From: Hippophae tibetana
Lineage: Eukaryota > Streptophyta > Magnoliopsida > Rosales > Elaeagnaceae
Length of the DNA: 64,000 nt
Reading direction: 5' to 3'
NCBI GenBank assembly: GCA_037013495.1
Contig: CM072811.1
Span: forward strand, 50,683,952-50,747,951
Shown here: positions 11,170-21,714 of the stretch, one piece after another
How positions within the stretch are numbered: the first letter of the stretch is position 1
Layout: each line of letters opens with the position of its first letter
The notes under the pieces: model-generated
What the model was told of the DNA's origin: nothing
Databases searched by the model: none
The model's input: only the letters and a program-made list of their open reading frames with translations
Translations under genes and position numbers: made by a program

Positions 11170-12250
11170 ATGCACTAAATGATGATAAAATATTGTTGGT
11201 CTTCTGTGTTGAACTCAAATTGCCAATGATCTTTTCTTTAGTTATGAATTTTTTGTCTTTTGTTTTCTTACGGATTCGGGGATGATGGCTATTTCAAGGG
11301 GTTAACTATTTCTATTGTTGTTGTCTCCCCCTGGTGGAATTATGATCACCCCTCCACAGGTCTTGGGGTTAGCAGGGTTTACCTAGATCTCTACTTTGGT
11401 GTTTGTTCATACAAGTACTAGTCCTTGCATCATAGCACAAAGAAGAAAAGAAATTCAATGCAATTTAATTTGAAGAGAGCAAAGTATAAATAACAAGACT
11501 GTAAGCTTAGCCAGTTCTGGAGTATATAGAGGATGTTAGTTTTATTTTGGTTGATGGGTACGTGAGGTCCGATAATTTTTACAAAATGGGTGTTTTAGTT
11601 CCATTATTTTCAATTTGGAGTGCGAAACTTATGTACATATTTTTTTTAAGTTATAAGAGATTCGGTAGTTACAATACTATGGGTTCTTTTCTCTTTTTTA
11701 TTTGCAACTTTTTTCATGTGTTGTACATATTTATTTTAATAATGTAAAAAATATGTATTTTTTATATCTTAAAAAATGCTATGCATATATTTTTAATAAT
11801 GTAAAAAATGAGTTAAAATTATGTGAAAAAATTAATATATTTTTGTTTGCATTTTGTTTCTTGTGCACTTTTGTAAATAAAATTATTAGTTTCCTAATTT
11901 ATATTGTATGTGATCTTCCAATTAATTTGATTTCTAGAGATTGAAAATTAGGTTTTAGATTGATATTTGATTGTCGACAAAGGTTGGTACGATTTCAGAG
12001 ATCTTTTAAGAAATCATGGACTCCTAAACGATATAAAAGGAAGTTTGTGATACGTGATATAGACTCTGAAACGGATTCGGAATAAGGTCATTCTCTGTGT
12101 GAAAGTGGACTATTTGACAAACAACAAAACTTACGCAAAAGAAATAGTTAAGCCTATTTATTTTGAGAGAGAACTCAGTGAAAAGAATTATTTTGCTTTA
12201 ACAAAAAAAATAATAATAATAATTTGAGAAAGAACACATTCTTGTAAAGG
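11170..12250. other. Intergenic region between convergent EBF and WDL genes
   Basis: The first 200 bases are less AT-rich than usual (for example around 11320-11390) and might be extended EBF 3' UTR from a distal polyadenylation site. After 11550 it becomes AT-rich. Short frames at 11547-11944 are low-complexity, and part of this is an imperfect repeat of a TTTTAATAATGTAAAAAAT unit. No gene seen. Confidence 0.45.
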
Positions 12251-12253
12251 AGA

Positions 12254-12313
12254 GCCCGGTATAGCAAAACAAGATGAAAAAGCAGCCTTAATGTATCAAA
12301 TGCTATACCGGGC
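12254..12313. repeat. Perfect 13-bp inverted repeat (stem-loop)
   Basis: GCCCGGTATAGCA at 12254-12266 is exactly complementary to TGCTATACCGGGC at 12301-12313, leaving a 34-base loop. The stem is GC-rich in an AT-rich setting, just beyond the 3' end of the WDL gene. It could be a 3' UTR or 3'-end structure of that transcript, or the ends of a tiny MITE. A weaker direct repeat (AAAAGCAGC...TTAAT) spans the same place. Confidence 0.7.
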
Positions 12314-12428
12314 AGTTGACCAAAAGCAGCTTAATATGATTAGAATATTCCAGGCATTCAAGTATCAAATGCACGCTTTGACCAAAATTTCCAGCAAACA
12401 GCCGACTGCGTATTTAGACATTAATAAA

Positions 12429-12457
12429 GGGGGGGGGGGGGGGGGGGGGGGGGGGGG
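12429..12457. repeat. 29-base G homopolymer
   Basis: An uninterrupted run of 29 G, followed by AGGG. On the strand of the WDL gene it is poly-C, about 200 bases after that gene's stop. Such a run can form G-quadruplex structures and is prone to length error in sequencing, so its exact length should not be trusted. Confidence 0.9.
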
Positions 12458-12660
12458 AGGGAAATAGAGTAAAATAGTTACATATACCGCTAACTGGACT
12501 ACAGAATCCCAACAAAGAAGCAAACCTGAGAACAATCAAACACAATCCATGCAGTTGACACTATGGACAAGATGACAGCGCAAACAATAAAGTTAATTCT
12601 TCATGCCTTCTTCAAATAATTCTAATCTATATACTCCTTATTTTCATGAAATGAGATCCT

Positions 12661-15256
12661 TCATGGAAAGTTGCATTCATTTTCAATAGCGGCAGTAGGA
12701 AAAGATTGCTCTTCAACAATTGAATTATCATCAATACTGAACTGGGTTTCACTTGGCTCAGCATCACGATCTGAAGATTCTGTTTCAATTGCATTGTATA
12801 CAGTGGTCCGATCCTTGAGTAAATCAGAAGAGGTTTTCTCATTTGTTGTATTAGTGGTGTTTTCCTCCTTTTTCGTCTTAGAAGAATGAGTTTTGTGCCC
12901 ATTTCCTGCACTGGCTGAAGAGGTCTTCTGGGATGGGAGTGTAGGAAGAGACTTCCGTTCTGGCCTCTTTGGATGTCTAGCAGGTCCTTTAGAAGGATTG
13001 CGTGAGGCTTTCTCATCCAAATTCAACCTACCAGATTCAGCATCAATATTTCCTTGAGGTTCAGCAGGAGGTAAGCTCTTCCTTCTTCCAAGCTTAGGAG
13101 ATTTTGCTCTGGTTGTTGGTAGCTAAATCAATCAACAATGACCAAGGATTAAGAACCGAACAATGTGACAGTCAGTTATTTGCACTAACTAGTAAAGACA
13201 CCATTAGGGAAAAAAAAGTACACCTCAGGTCACTTTATTTTAACAAATTAGACATAACTTTACTTTAAAATGTTACACTTTAATCATTACATTTGTAAAT
13301 AATTTACTCATTTTAAGTCAATTTTGATAATTTTAATTACTTTTTTTCTAATTAGATATTTTCCTCTTCAAACATCTTACAACCTGTTGTTAGTAAGGTT
13401 CAATTTAATCCAGTTTAATTTTTTTTCTACAAAAAAAAATGATTTAAAAAAACTAAAATTGATAAGAAATGATGAAAGTGTATTGATTTTAAAAAAGGTG
13501 ATTAAAATGCACAAATTTTAAGAAATTTATCCTATAAAAAATAAGATATACCATAAATTGTCGTTACCTAGATCTGATAGGATCAACACTTGCAAAAAAT
13601 TCATGAAGGGAAGTCCAAATATTTTGAGCTTACCTTCTTTAACTCAGTCTTTGGAGGCTGGGGTTCCTGGTAGAAGCTTGGCATTGGAGTTGCCTTGAAG
13701 TTCAGGCTTTTCCTAAACATCTTAATCTCGGCTTCTTGATTTTCCTATTATGGAGGAATGTCAATTTTAAAAACAAAACTTTGAAATCTACCACATATAT
13801 GAGCAACTAAGGATACATCACCTTAGATTTCGCTTGCAAGTTATTCTTCTCCGCTTCCTTTGCATGAATCTTCTCCTCAAGTTTAGAATAGAACTGCCAA
13901 AAAAAAAACATTTCGTTCATGACAGTAAATATATTAATACATTATAAGTTACAAGTAGAGAACCTCTTTCCTTTTCTCAGCTCGTTCATCACACCTCAAA
14001 TATATTAATACATTATAAGTTACAAATAGAGAACCAACCTCTTTCCTTTTCTCAGCTCGTTCATCACACCTAAAACTGAAGCCATAATTTGGAATTGCAC
14101 CCTCCCGGCGAGGTCTGCTCTCCCCTGACGTGGGACTTCATGGAGAGTTAAGAATAAACTGCTAGATTAAATAATGAATATATCATTTGCATGTAGGAAG
14201 TCCAACATACCAGTCATATTATCAAAGAAGATATTAAATTTTCAAAACGAAAAAGGATACGAGGAAGATTGTGCCTCGCCTTCAACACTTTTGACAGCAT
14301 CTTTCTTCAAAGGCTTCATCTTTGTTTTCTCCCTATAATAAGGCAGTCAGAGGTCAAATTGGATAGCATGTACTGGGAGATTATGACTGAACGGTATAGA
14401 ACATGGAGATTTGACACTCCAATATGGATACCCGTGTCAAAAGTTGTGGAAAAAAAAATTAAGCTAACTGCAACGTGCAAGCGATACTCACTCTAGGTCT
14501 TCAGAAGATGTTGCCTCAGACTTCTCAGATTGCTGATGCTAAACATATAACAAAATCAAAATCAGTTAACAAAATGTGCAAGGTGAAGAGAGAACAATAA
14601 ATAAAATTCATATATACGTGGGATGCAAAGGCAGGTCATTTAAGTAACAATAACAACTTTTCAGCTAATAACTGAACCTTTCGGTCATTAAATGATCTAC
14701 TTTTATCCGGCTGTCTTGGATGTGAGTTTGAAACAACCGATTCATTTGTGAGATTAGTTGTTTCCTCTGCATCTTTTCCAAATTTGTTCTTTGTTACTGA
14801 ACTAGTAGAAACACTTTTGGGCCTTCGGGATTTCTCATTCTTGCTCTTGGCTTGACCCTTTTGAGATATTGATTGCTTTGAATGACCAGAACCTTTGTTC
14901 CCCCCCTGCACCATAGAAACACAATTGGTATTGGAAACAAATAAATCATGAAGCCAAAAAGTTCCTTTGCAAAAAAAAAAAAAAGCATTGAATACCTTTG
15001 TGCTCATGGAACCGTTGCTCTCAACATGGATGCTTGGTTCCTCTACCACTTTCCCATTAAATGAGTTATTAAGCAGACCATTATTAGACCGAACATCACA
15101 ATTTGGGGCGGCAGTCTCATTACTTGCACTGCCGTTGGCAATTACATTCTCAGCAACGGTATCATCTTCACTATGGACACGAGTCATCACATAATCACCA
15201 TTTTGATGGGAGCTCTCCGTCCCATCGACAGATACATCATTATCTGAATCCATCAT
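12661..15256 (-). CDS. WDL5: TPX2-domain microtubule-associated protein, WAVE-DAMPENED2-like 5/6 type, eight coding exons
   Basis: Coding exons, in order of transcription: 15256-14996, 14905-14678, 14538-14492, 14332-14261, 14135-14039, 13893-13822, 13744-13634, 13122-12661. Phases join without a stop to give about 449 residues. It starts [12 protein letters not shown], just after an acceptor at 15268-15267, so the leader is interrupted by an intron. The C-terminal half holds the TPX2/KLEEK domain (about residues 222-296), including [24 protein letters not shown] and [19 protein letters not shown], followed by a basic/Ser-rich tail. Known role: WVD2/WDL proteins bind and bundle cortical microtubules and shape anisotropic cell growth; WDL5 is reported as an EIN3-activated gene in ethylene-inhibited hypocotyl elongation. 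Exon 2 has a weak donor (GTTCAG). Assignment to WDL5 rather than WDL6 rests on context. Confidence 0.9.
13927..14071 (-). repeat. Tandem duplication spanning an exon-intron border of the WDL gene
   Basis: Copy A (13927-13996, 70 bp) and copy B (13998-14071, 74 bp) are nearly identical; they differ by one A/G and by an extra AACC in copy B. Copy B contains the real end of exon 5 (GTGTGATGAACGAG...AAAGAG) and its donor, AGAG|GTTGGT. Copy A repeats the same exon end inside the following intron, with donor AGAG|GTTCTC and a possible acceptor TTTGAG. Inclusion of copy A as an exon would add 31 nt and shift the frame. Confidence 0.9.
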
Positions 15257-15265
15257 ACACGGGAA

Positions 15266-16370
15266 ACTGGAAAATGGACATGCACAGAACAATAAGACTC
15301 ATTATTAATCGAAAAAAATTATGAAAATAAGAAGAAAAAGGGCAGGATATTAAAATCCCAATCACCACGAATCATAAATCTTCAAGCCTGATTAAAAGCA
15401 ACAAATTTTTCATCAGCAAGTCCTTTGCCTCATCCATAACCCAATGCATGAGAAGCTTTTTGTTTACTATGCAATCCTTCAGGCAGAATGGATGAATGGA
15501 TGATACTCGTTACAAAAACAACAGCAAACCAAGAAAAAGGGACTATCCTTTCAAGTTTCAACCTTCAGGCTGCTGAAGGAACAAGACAAAAAAAGCCAAT
15601 TTCAAAAATCAAGAAAGTTGCCAATTATCTTGTAGTGTAATGATATATGCTTCTTTGTGGGCACTCTGAGGGGTGTGGGTTGAAACCGCCGGTGTATATC
15701 TAAATGTGAAGGTATGCGTGAGAGTGTAAATGTTATTTAAAACAAAAATAAAAAAAGTTCCACAACCTCCATTTTCCTAGCAACATCAGTGGATCTTTAA
15801 ATTCAATTAAAAACTAAGCAACAGACACAAATCGGGAAAAAAAAAACTACAAGAGAGGAACAAATCAATAGATATACCCATTTTCTCAAGTAAGACCACA
15901 TTCAGCTGTAGAAATATAAAAATAAAATGAAACAATTTTGACACCAACCACGAAACAGAAGCACATGCATAGACTACGCAGCATTTCACATCTGAACTAC
16001 CGAATAAAAGACATGCATTTCTTTCAAGATAAGGTCGGCATCCTCTAGAAACTAGAACATTTTAATCATACTTCCACCGCATTTTCAGAGGACCAAGAAG
16101 TCCAACCCACCTCGAAATGCGTGCAAAATATCAGAACTCCATTAGCTTAGATTTGATAAGACAGACTTCGCGAAGGGATTCCAAGGATCTGCAAATGAGA
16201 ATCAACGGATCGGAGGATTCAAATCCTAAAAACAGAACAGGATCTATATGACGTATTGAACAAAATTGAAACAAATGTTTTGATTAAAAAAACAAATTGA
16301 ATAGATTTGGTGAAGTTTTAAAATTTGAAACTGCCAAAAAGGCTACGAACGCTGAGAGCACTATATACCA
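15266..16370 (-). promoter_or_regulatory. 5' leader, leader intron and core promoter of the WDL gene
   Basis: On the minus strand an acceptor (TTTTCCAG) at 15268-15267 opens the exon that carries the start codon, so at least one leader intron is likely. A TATATA box in the same orientation lies at 16362-16367, followed by sequence typical of a leader; a first non-coding exon would lie somewhere in about 16100-16335. Its donor could not be fixed by eye. The leader intron also holds a tRNA-like SINE candidate. Confidence 0.45.
15625..15735 (+). mobile_element. Possible tRNA-derived SINE relic
   Basis: A box-A-like TAGTGTAATG (15633-15642) and a box-B-like GGTTGAAACC (15678-15687), spaced as in a tRNA, are followed by a TGTGAAGG/GTGAGAGTGT region and an A-rich stretch. 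This looks like a Pol III SINE head in antisense orientation within the WDL leader intron. Target duplication and full tail were not resolved. Confidence 0.35.
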
Positions 16371-16499
16371 CTGGATTTCAAATCCATTTCTAAGGCAAGT
16401 GAGATGGAGAGAGAGGGGTTCTGGATTGATTAAGGGTATACGGTTATACGATTTTTCAGGGAAATACGTACAGTTAAGTAGTAACTACCAGTAATTTTA

Positions 16500-19405
16500 A
16501 CTCACCTACCTACCCTTTGGAATGCTCGGTACACCTATTATTACTAGTCCTTTTTTTTAGTTGTGTATTAGTAAGTTTGTAATTTTTATTTTTTTAAGCA
16601 ATTTAATTATTTGTTATAAAAACAATAACAGCATAATAAAAAATTATAAATTATAAATTATAAATTATAAATTTTTAATTTAATTTAATTTATTTTTTTA
16701 TTAATTTTGTAATGTTATTGTATATTGTTAAGTACAACCAATAAAGATAATATTTCAATAATATTTGAAAAAATATAATAAATTTATAAAAATTAATTAT
16801 TTGTCATTTTTTTTAAATGATTAAATTGCTGCTATAATAATAATAAAAGAGAGAATAAACTATTCTTTTTAAAATAACTAATAGATTGTAATATTATATC
16901 CTCATTATTATTGTTATGAATCTATGATACTTATTTTCAGTTATTGAATGAAGAATTATAAAATAAATTAGATTAATTTATTTATGTTATTTAGTTTTTA
17001 TATTAAAAATATTTTTATTTAATCCTTTAATTATAAAAAAATTATCAATTAAATATAAATTATATTATTTTAATTATTTTTTATTAAAATATTTTTAGTT
17101 TTCTTTCGATCTATTAAAATCGATTAAAACCCTAATATTTAACGATGATAGTGTGACAATTAATACAAGAGAATTCACAAAATATTTTTTGTAATATTTG
17201 TTTATTTTTATTGTATTATTTTAATATTTTATTAATTATATCTTTTTATTAAAAATTAAAAGATATATTTAAATAATTTTATGTACAAATATTATTATTG
17301 TTGATTTTTTATTAAACAATTTTAAATTAAATTTTAATTTTAATTAGTATAATTGTGATAGATGCAATATCCCTTAATTATGTTCGGAAAAAAATTATTT
17401 TATTTGTTAATTTTTATAGCAATTTAATCTTCTTTTTATTTGAAAAATTGACAATACAAAAACAAATGATAAATTTTTAATTTTTTTCTTTTTTATCATA
17501 TTTTATAATTGTTATTGAGATATTAATTTAATATATTATCTTTAACAATAAACAATAATAAATTTTTAAAAAATTGATACAAATATAAAATAAAATAAAA
17601 ATTTGATTATTTATTTTTTTACTATCACGTTAAATAATAACACATTAAAATATTATAAAAAAAATAAACAAATTCAAATAATATAACTAAAGTAATCTAG
17701 TTATATTTGTCACTTGTGATAAAAAGTAAACAATTTAACATTACGTGCATTTTTAAGGTGATTTACTTGTGTTTTGAATATTAAGTTGTTAAATATGCTT
17801 CCGTTATAAGTTTTTTAAGAAATATAAGGTTCTTTTTGTTAAATGACGACTATTTATTTTAAGCTAAATAGATTCCTTAAAATGGCTTTTATCACTTTTA
17901 CACTTGTCAATTTAATTTCACGGAGAATCAATTACAAATATTTGAGTTATACTGTGTAAAAAAAATATTTTGAAGATGGCGATTGAAATGGTCTATATCA
18001 AACAAAAAGAAAAATGTCATCGAGTCTTAAAAAAAAAAAACTACTGTGTTTAGTTTTTTAGGTTATAATTGCATTATTTACTAATTTTTTTAAATAAACT
18101 AGTTAAGAATTTTTGATATTTATGCTTAACATTTTATTATTAATTTTAATAATAAAATAACATTTAAAAAATATTAAATATCATTTCTAAACACTTTTTT
18201 ATAAAAAAAAGATTAAAAATCATTTTTTTAAACATGGTGAATAAATAATACTTATTATCTAAATAAATAATCAATTTGACTCTTCATCTCTAAACAAAAT
18301 CAAGAAAATATACCGTTTGAATTTCGAAAAAAAAAGGGATAAAAATGATAAAATGAATTAAATTATATAATATATCATCTCTCAGTTGATATTATGGACA
18401 AATATTTTAACTGTAAATAATTAAAATTATGATTAATTGTATAAATTTGATGATTTTTTTTCTAAAAATAAACATAATAATAAAACGTAAAAGGAAATGA
18501 TATTATAATATTGAAACTATGGTTAACAAAAATCGCATATATATTAATATTATTTTATATATATATATAATTATATAAAAAATACATTTTTAATAATAAA
18601 ACACACAATGGTTAAAATAATTAGATAGAACTTTATTTATTCTTACTTTTAAATTTTTTGTTTTACTTATAAACATGTATTAAATTAGTAAAAATAAAAA
18701 TTAATATTAATATTTTAAATAATATAATAGAGTAAAAATTATATTAAAATTTAATTTTTTAAAAATAAATATATTTTTAATCACAACGGTTACTATCTTA
18801 ATATAATTGAAATTAATATTGAGTGGTTATAATTATTAATATAACCGTATTGGATTCTCTAACGTCTATTCTTAGATGATGCTTAGCACAAATAGAATCG
18901 ATTTATCGTTTAATTTTTGTGCATTCAGTTTTACAAAATTAAAGAAAAATCAAATTATAATTAACCTTGTACGTTCCAAAGTATTTTGCATGAGTGGTCC
19001 ATTCTCACGAGAATAAAGTATGATAGTTCATCCGTAAAACTTCTTTTTTTATATTTTAAGTTAAAAATTAAGTCATATTAATAATATTTTAGTGAAAGTA
19101 AAAAAAAAATTATTGAAGAATTTATTACAAAATAAAGTAATTATATGTATCTTATTAGTCAATAAAAAAATAAAAAATTAAATGTATGACAAATAAACTC
19201 TAGTTTGTAATTCATGTAGTATAATTTTTAACTTTATTATTATGGATTCAAATTCAAATCTTATTCTTATAATTTTTTTATCAAATAAAAAAATATTTAA
19301 GGTTTTTTTTAAGTCGGCAAATTCAGTTTATCCACATTTTCTTTAACATTCATAAACAGTTGGCACATCACCGTTTCATTCTTATTCAGTCAAATAAGTT
19401 ATTTC

Positions 19406-19453
<48 letters not shown>

Positions 19454-19632
19454 TCTCATTGATGTGTACTTCATTGAATATATATATTTTCCCTCATTGA
19501 TGAAAACCCTAGGGAAAAAAATAGAGAGAGAACATTCTTACACGTCTCTACATAAAAGTATGCATTTATTTCTTTTTTTATTTTTATATTTTTATAGATT
19601 TTTTTCATTTTCATTTTTGTAACGGCGTGATC
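16500..19632. other. AT-rich intergenic DNA
   Basis: No gene, transposon end or RNA gene is recognised. A microsatellite of about 43 bp, (AT)n, lies at 19409-19451, followed by a short duplicated segment (TTGAATATATAT...CTCATTGATG) up to 19502. The copia element begins at 19638. Confidence 0.55.
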
Positions 19633-19637
19633 CTTAT

Positions 19638-19875
19638 TGTTGGTATGTATTGTGGTACATGCTGTAACAGTGACATACACCAATGCTCAGTGGAGCAAAA
19701 CATGGAGCAAACAATAATATTAATGGAGCCATAAAACATGAATGTGCAGAAATTATGGTTATTGTTTAATTTTCATTTTCATTGTATACATATAGTTATA
19801 CTCTTGTATAGAAAAACATAACAGAAATAATATGAAATATACATGATAATTATCAGAAAAACACAATATTTGACA
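19638..19875 (+). repeat. 5' LTR of copia element A
   Basis: 238 bp, TG...CA ends; matches the LTR at 25111-25348 at about 93%. Confidence 0.95.
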
Positions 19876-19887
19876 TGGTATCAGAGC
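19876..19887 (+). other. Primer-binding site of copia element A
   Basis: TGGTATCAGAGC, complementary to the 3' end of plant initiator tRNA-Met, directly adjoining the LTR. Confidence 0.9.
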
Positions 19888-20736
19888 AAGTTATTGCTGA
19901 CTAATAGAACTACCTGCTGATTTCTGTTCTACTACCATTTTGATTTGTTGATTTCTGATTTCTAATTTTTGGTGTGGCTATTGATTGTAGCTGCTGATTT
20001 CTGATTTCTGGTTTATATTTTTTCTCGAATCTGATTTCTGTTTACTCGTTGAAACTGATCAGTTGTAATTCTGAAAAAATAATAATAATAACATCAAGTA
20101 AAACAACAACATCGGTGTGCTCCAAAAGGGAATAAGTACAAAGAACATTGTTGTAAGGCTTAACCACAAAGGTTGAAACCTGAGGAGATGGGTAGACAGT
20201 GCAGCCTCACCAGTGCTGCGACCATCTAGTATTCAGAGTCGTCATTTCTGCTCAACGTCAGCTCTGCCGTCGCAACCTCAACAAAACCCTTCAGGGAGCC
20301 ATACTGATCTAGTTGCTCGTTGGAGCCATTGCAGCTTACATGTGTTTCAGTTCTATCTGCTCGTTGGAGCCGTCGCAGTTGCCCAACGTCGCTTACTTGT
20401 TAGGGCTAGTGCGATCTCTCTACGTACCAGTCTAGCAGCCATCGTGGAGAAACTTGGAACGAAGCAGAAGAAGAGCGCCGCTTCATAAAGACGGAGGACC
20501 AGGTAGAGGGATGACTCCGGCTGGATGCTGTAGTCGGCTAGGGTTCTTCCATCAAAAGAAGAAAGGTGTCGCAGAAGGCAGCGTGAAGAAGGCGCCGCAG
20601 AGGGCAGCGTGAAGAAAACTCACAGAGGGCTGCACCAATGGAGAAGGAAATGAATTAGGGTTACGAAATTTTCTTTATATAATGTACGAAGTGTAAAAAA
20701 AAAGGAAAAACGGAAGAATTTTTTTTTTTAGATTTC

Positions 20737-21690
20737 ATGGTAGAATCTAGAGATTTAACCACCAATTTCATATTGGAAGATTTGACGACGAAAATGACAG
20801 AAGTTCTAACTAGAGCTCAGACCGTCTCACAACCTCCGTTAACTAAAGCGTCGACTGCTCCCATTAGTATCAAGTTGGGAGGATCCAACTATGTCTTGTG
20901 GTCCTAGGTGGTAGAGATGTATATCTCTGGCAAAGACAAACTGGGATATATTAATGAGGATTTTCCTCAACCTGCTGAAACCGACTCCTTATTCAGGAGA
21001 TGACGCACTGAAAATTCCATTGTTAAAGGATGGTTGATCAATTCGATGAACCCCTCCTTGATTGCAAATTTTATTCAATTCCCAACTGCGAAACAGGTTT
21101 GAGATTCTGCTGCTACCACCCACTATGATGGGACAAACACGTCTCAAGTGTATGATCTTTTCCGTCGAGTTACTCGTATGAAGTAGGCGGGTGGATCCAT
21201 TGAAAAATAGTACAATGACCTTCAAGGGTTGTGGCGATAAATTGATTTTCGTTGTCCTAATCCAATGGAGTGTGCGAATGACATACAAAAATACAACTCC
21301 ATCGTACAGGAAGATCGAGTGTATACCTTCCTTGATGGACTTGATGACAGACTCGACAAAACTCGAAGTGATGTGCTTCAAATCAAACCATTCCCTACGG
21401 TGAAACAAGTCTATGGATTCATATGTAGGGAAGAAGTCCGACAAACCATGATGATCACGGGTATAGATACGACACTCGGAGCAGTTATGGTTTTTAAAAG
21501 GGTCAAGGGACACCATAATCTGATGCCACCGAAAATAGGAACCTCTTTGGGTAGCAAGATATCCATAGGAAATCCACCATCTCTTGACATGAAATGTGGC
21601 CATTGCGGAAACTCTAAACACACCTGTGAAAACTGCTTCAAACTCTATGGGTATCTAGAATGGTGGAATGATCTTTAAGCACGGAAGAAA
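20737..21690 (+). pseudogene. Copia element A gag (capsid/nucleocapsid), broken
   Basis: From the ATG at 20737 the frame codes for a plant copia Gag (UBN2/Retrotran_gag type) up to a CCHC zinc knuckle at about 21595-21636 (CGHCGNSKHTCENC). At least five stops interrupt the first half (for example near 20904, 20999, 21102, 21184, 21208). Several are TAG or TGA where Trp (TGG) or Gln (CAG) would be expected, consistent with C-to-T decay of methylated DNA. One stretch (21265-21678) is open. Confidence 0.8.
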
Positions 21691-21714
21691 CAGGACACCA
21701 CTGGGCGAGCCGCT

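Noticed and set aside
20213-20488. 91-codon frame in the leader of copia element A
   Set aside because: It lies between the PBS and gag and resembles no protein; likely chance in GC-richer leader sequence.
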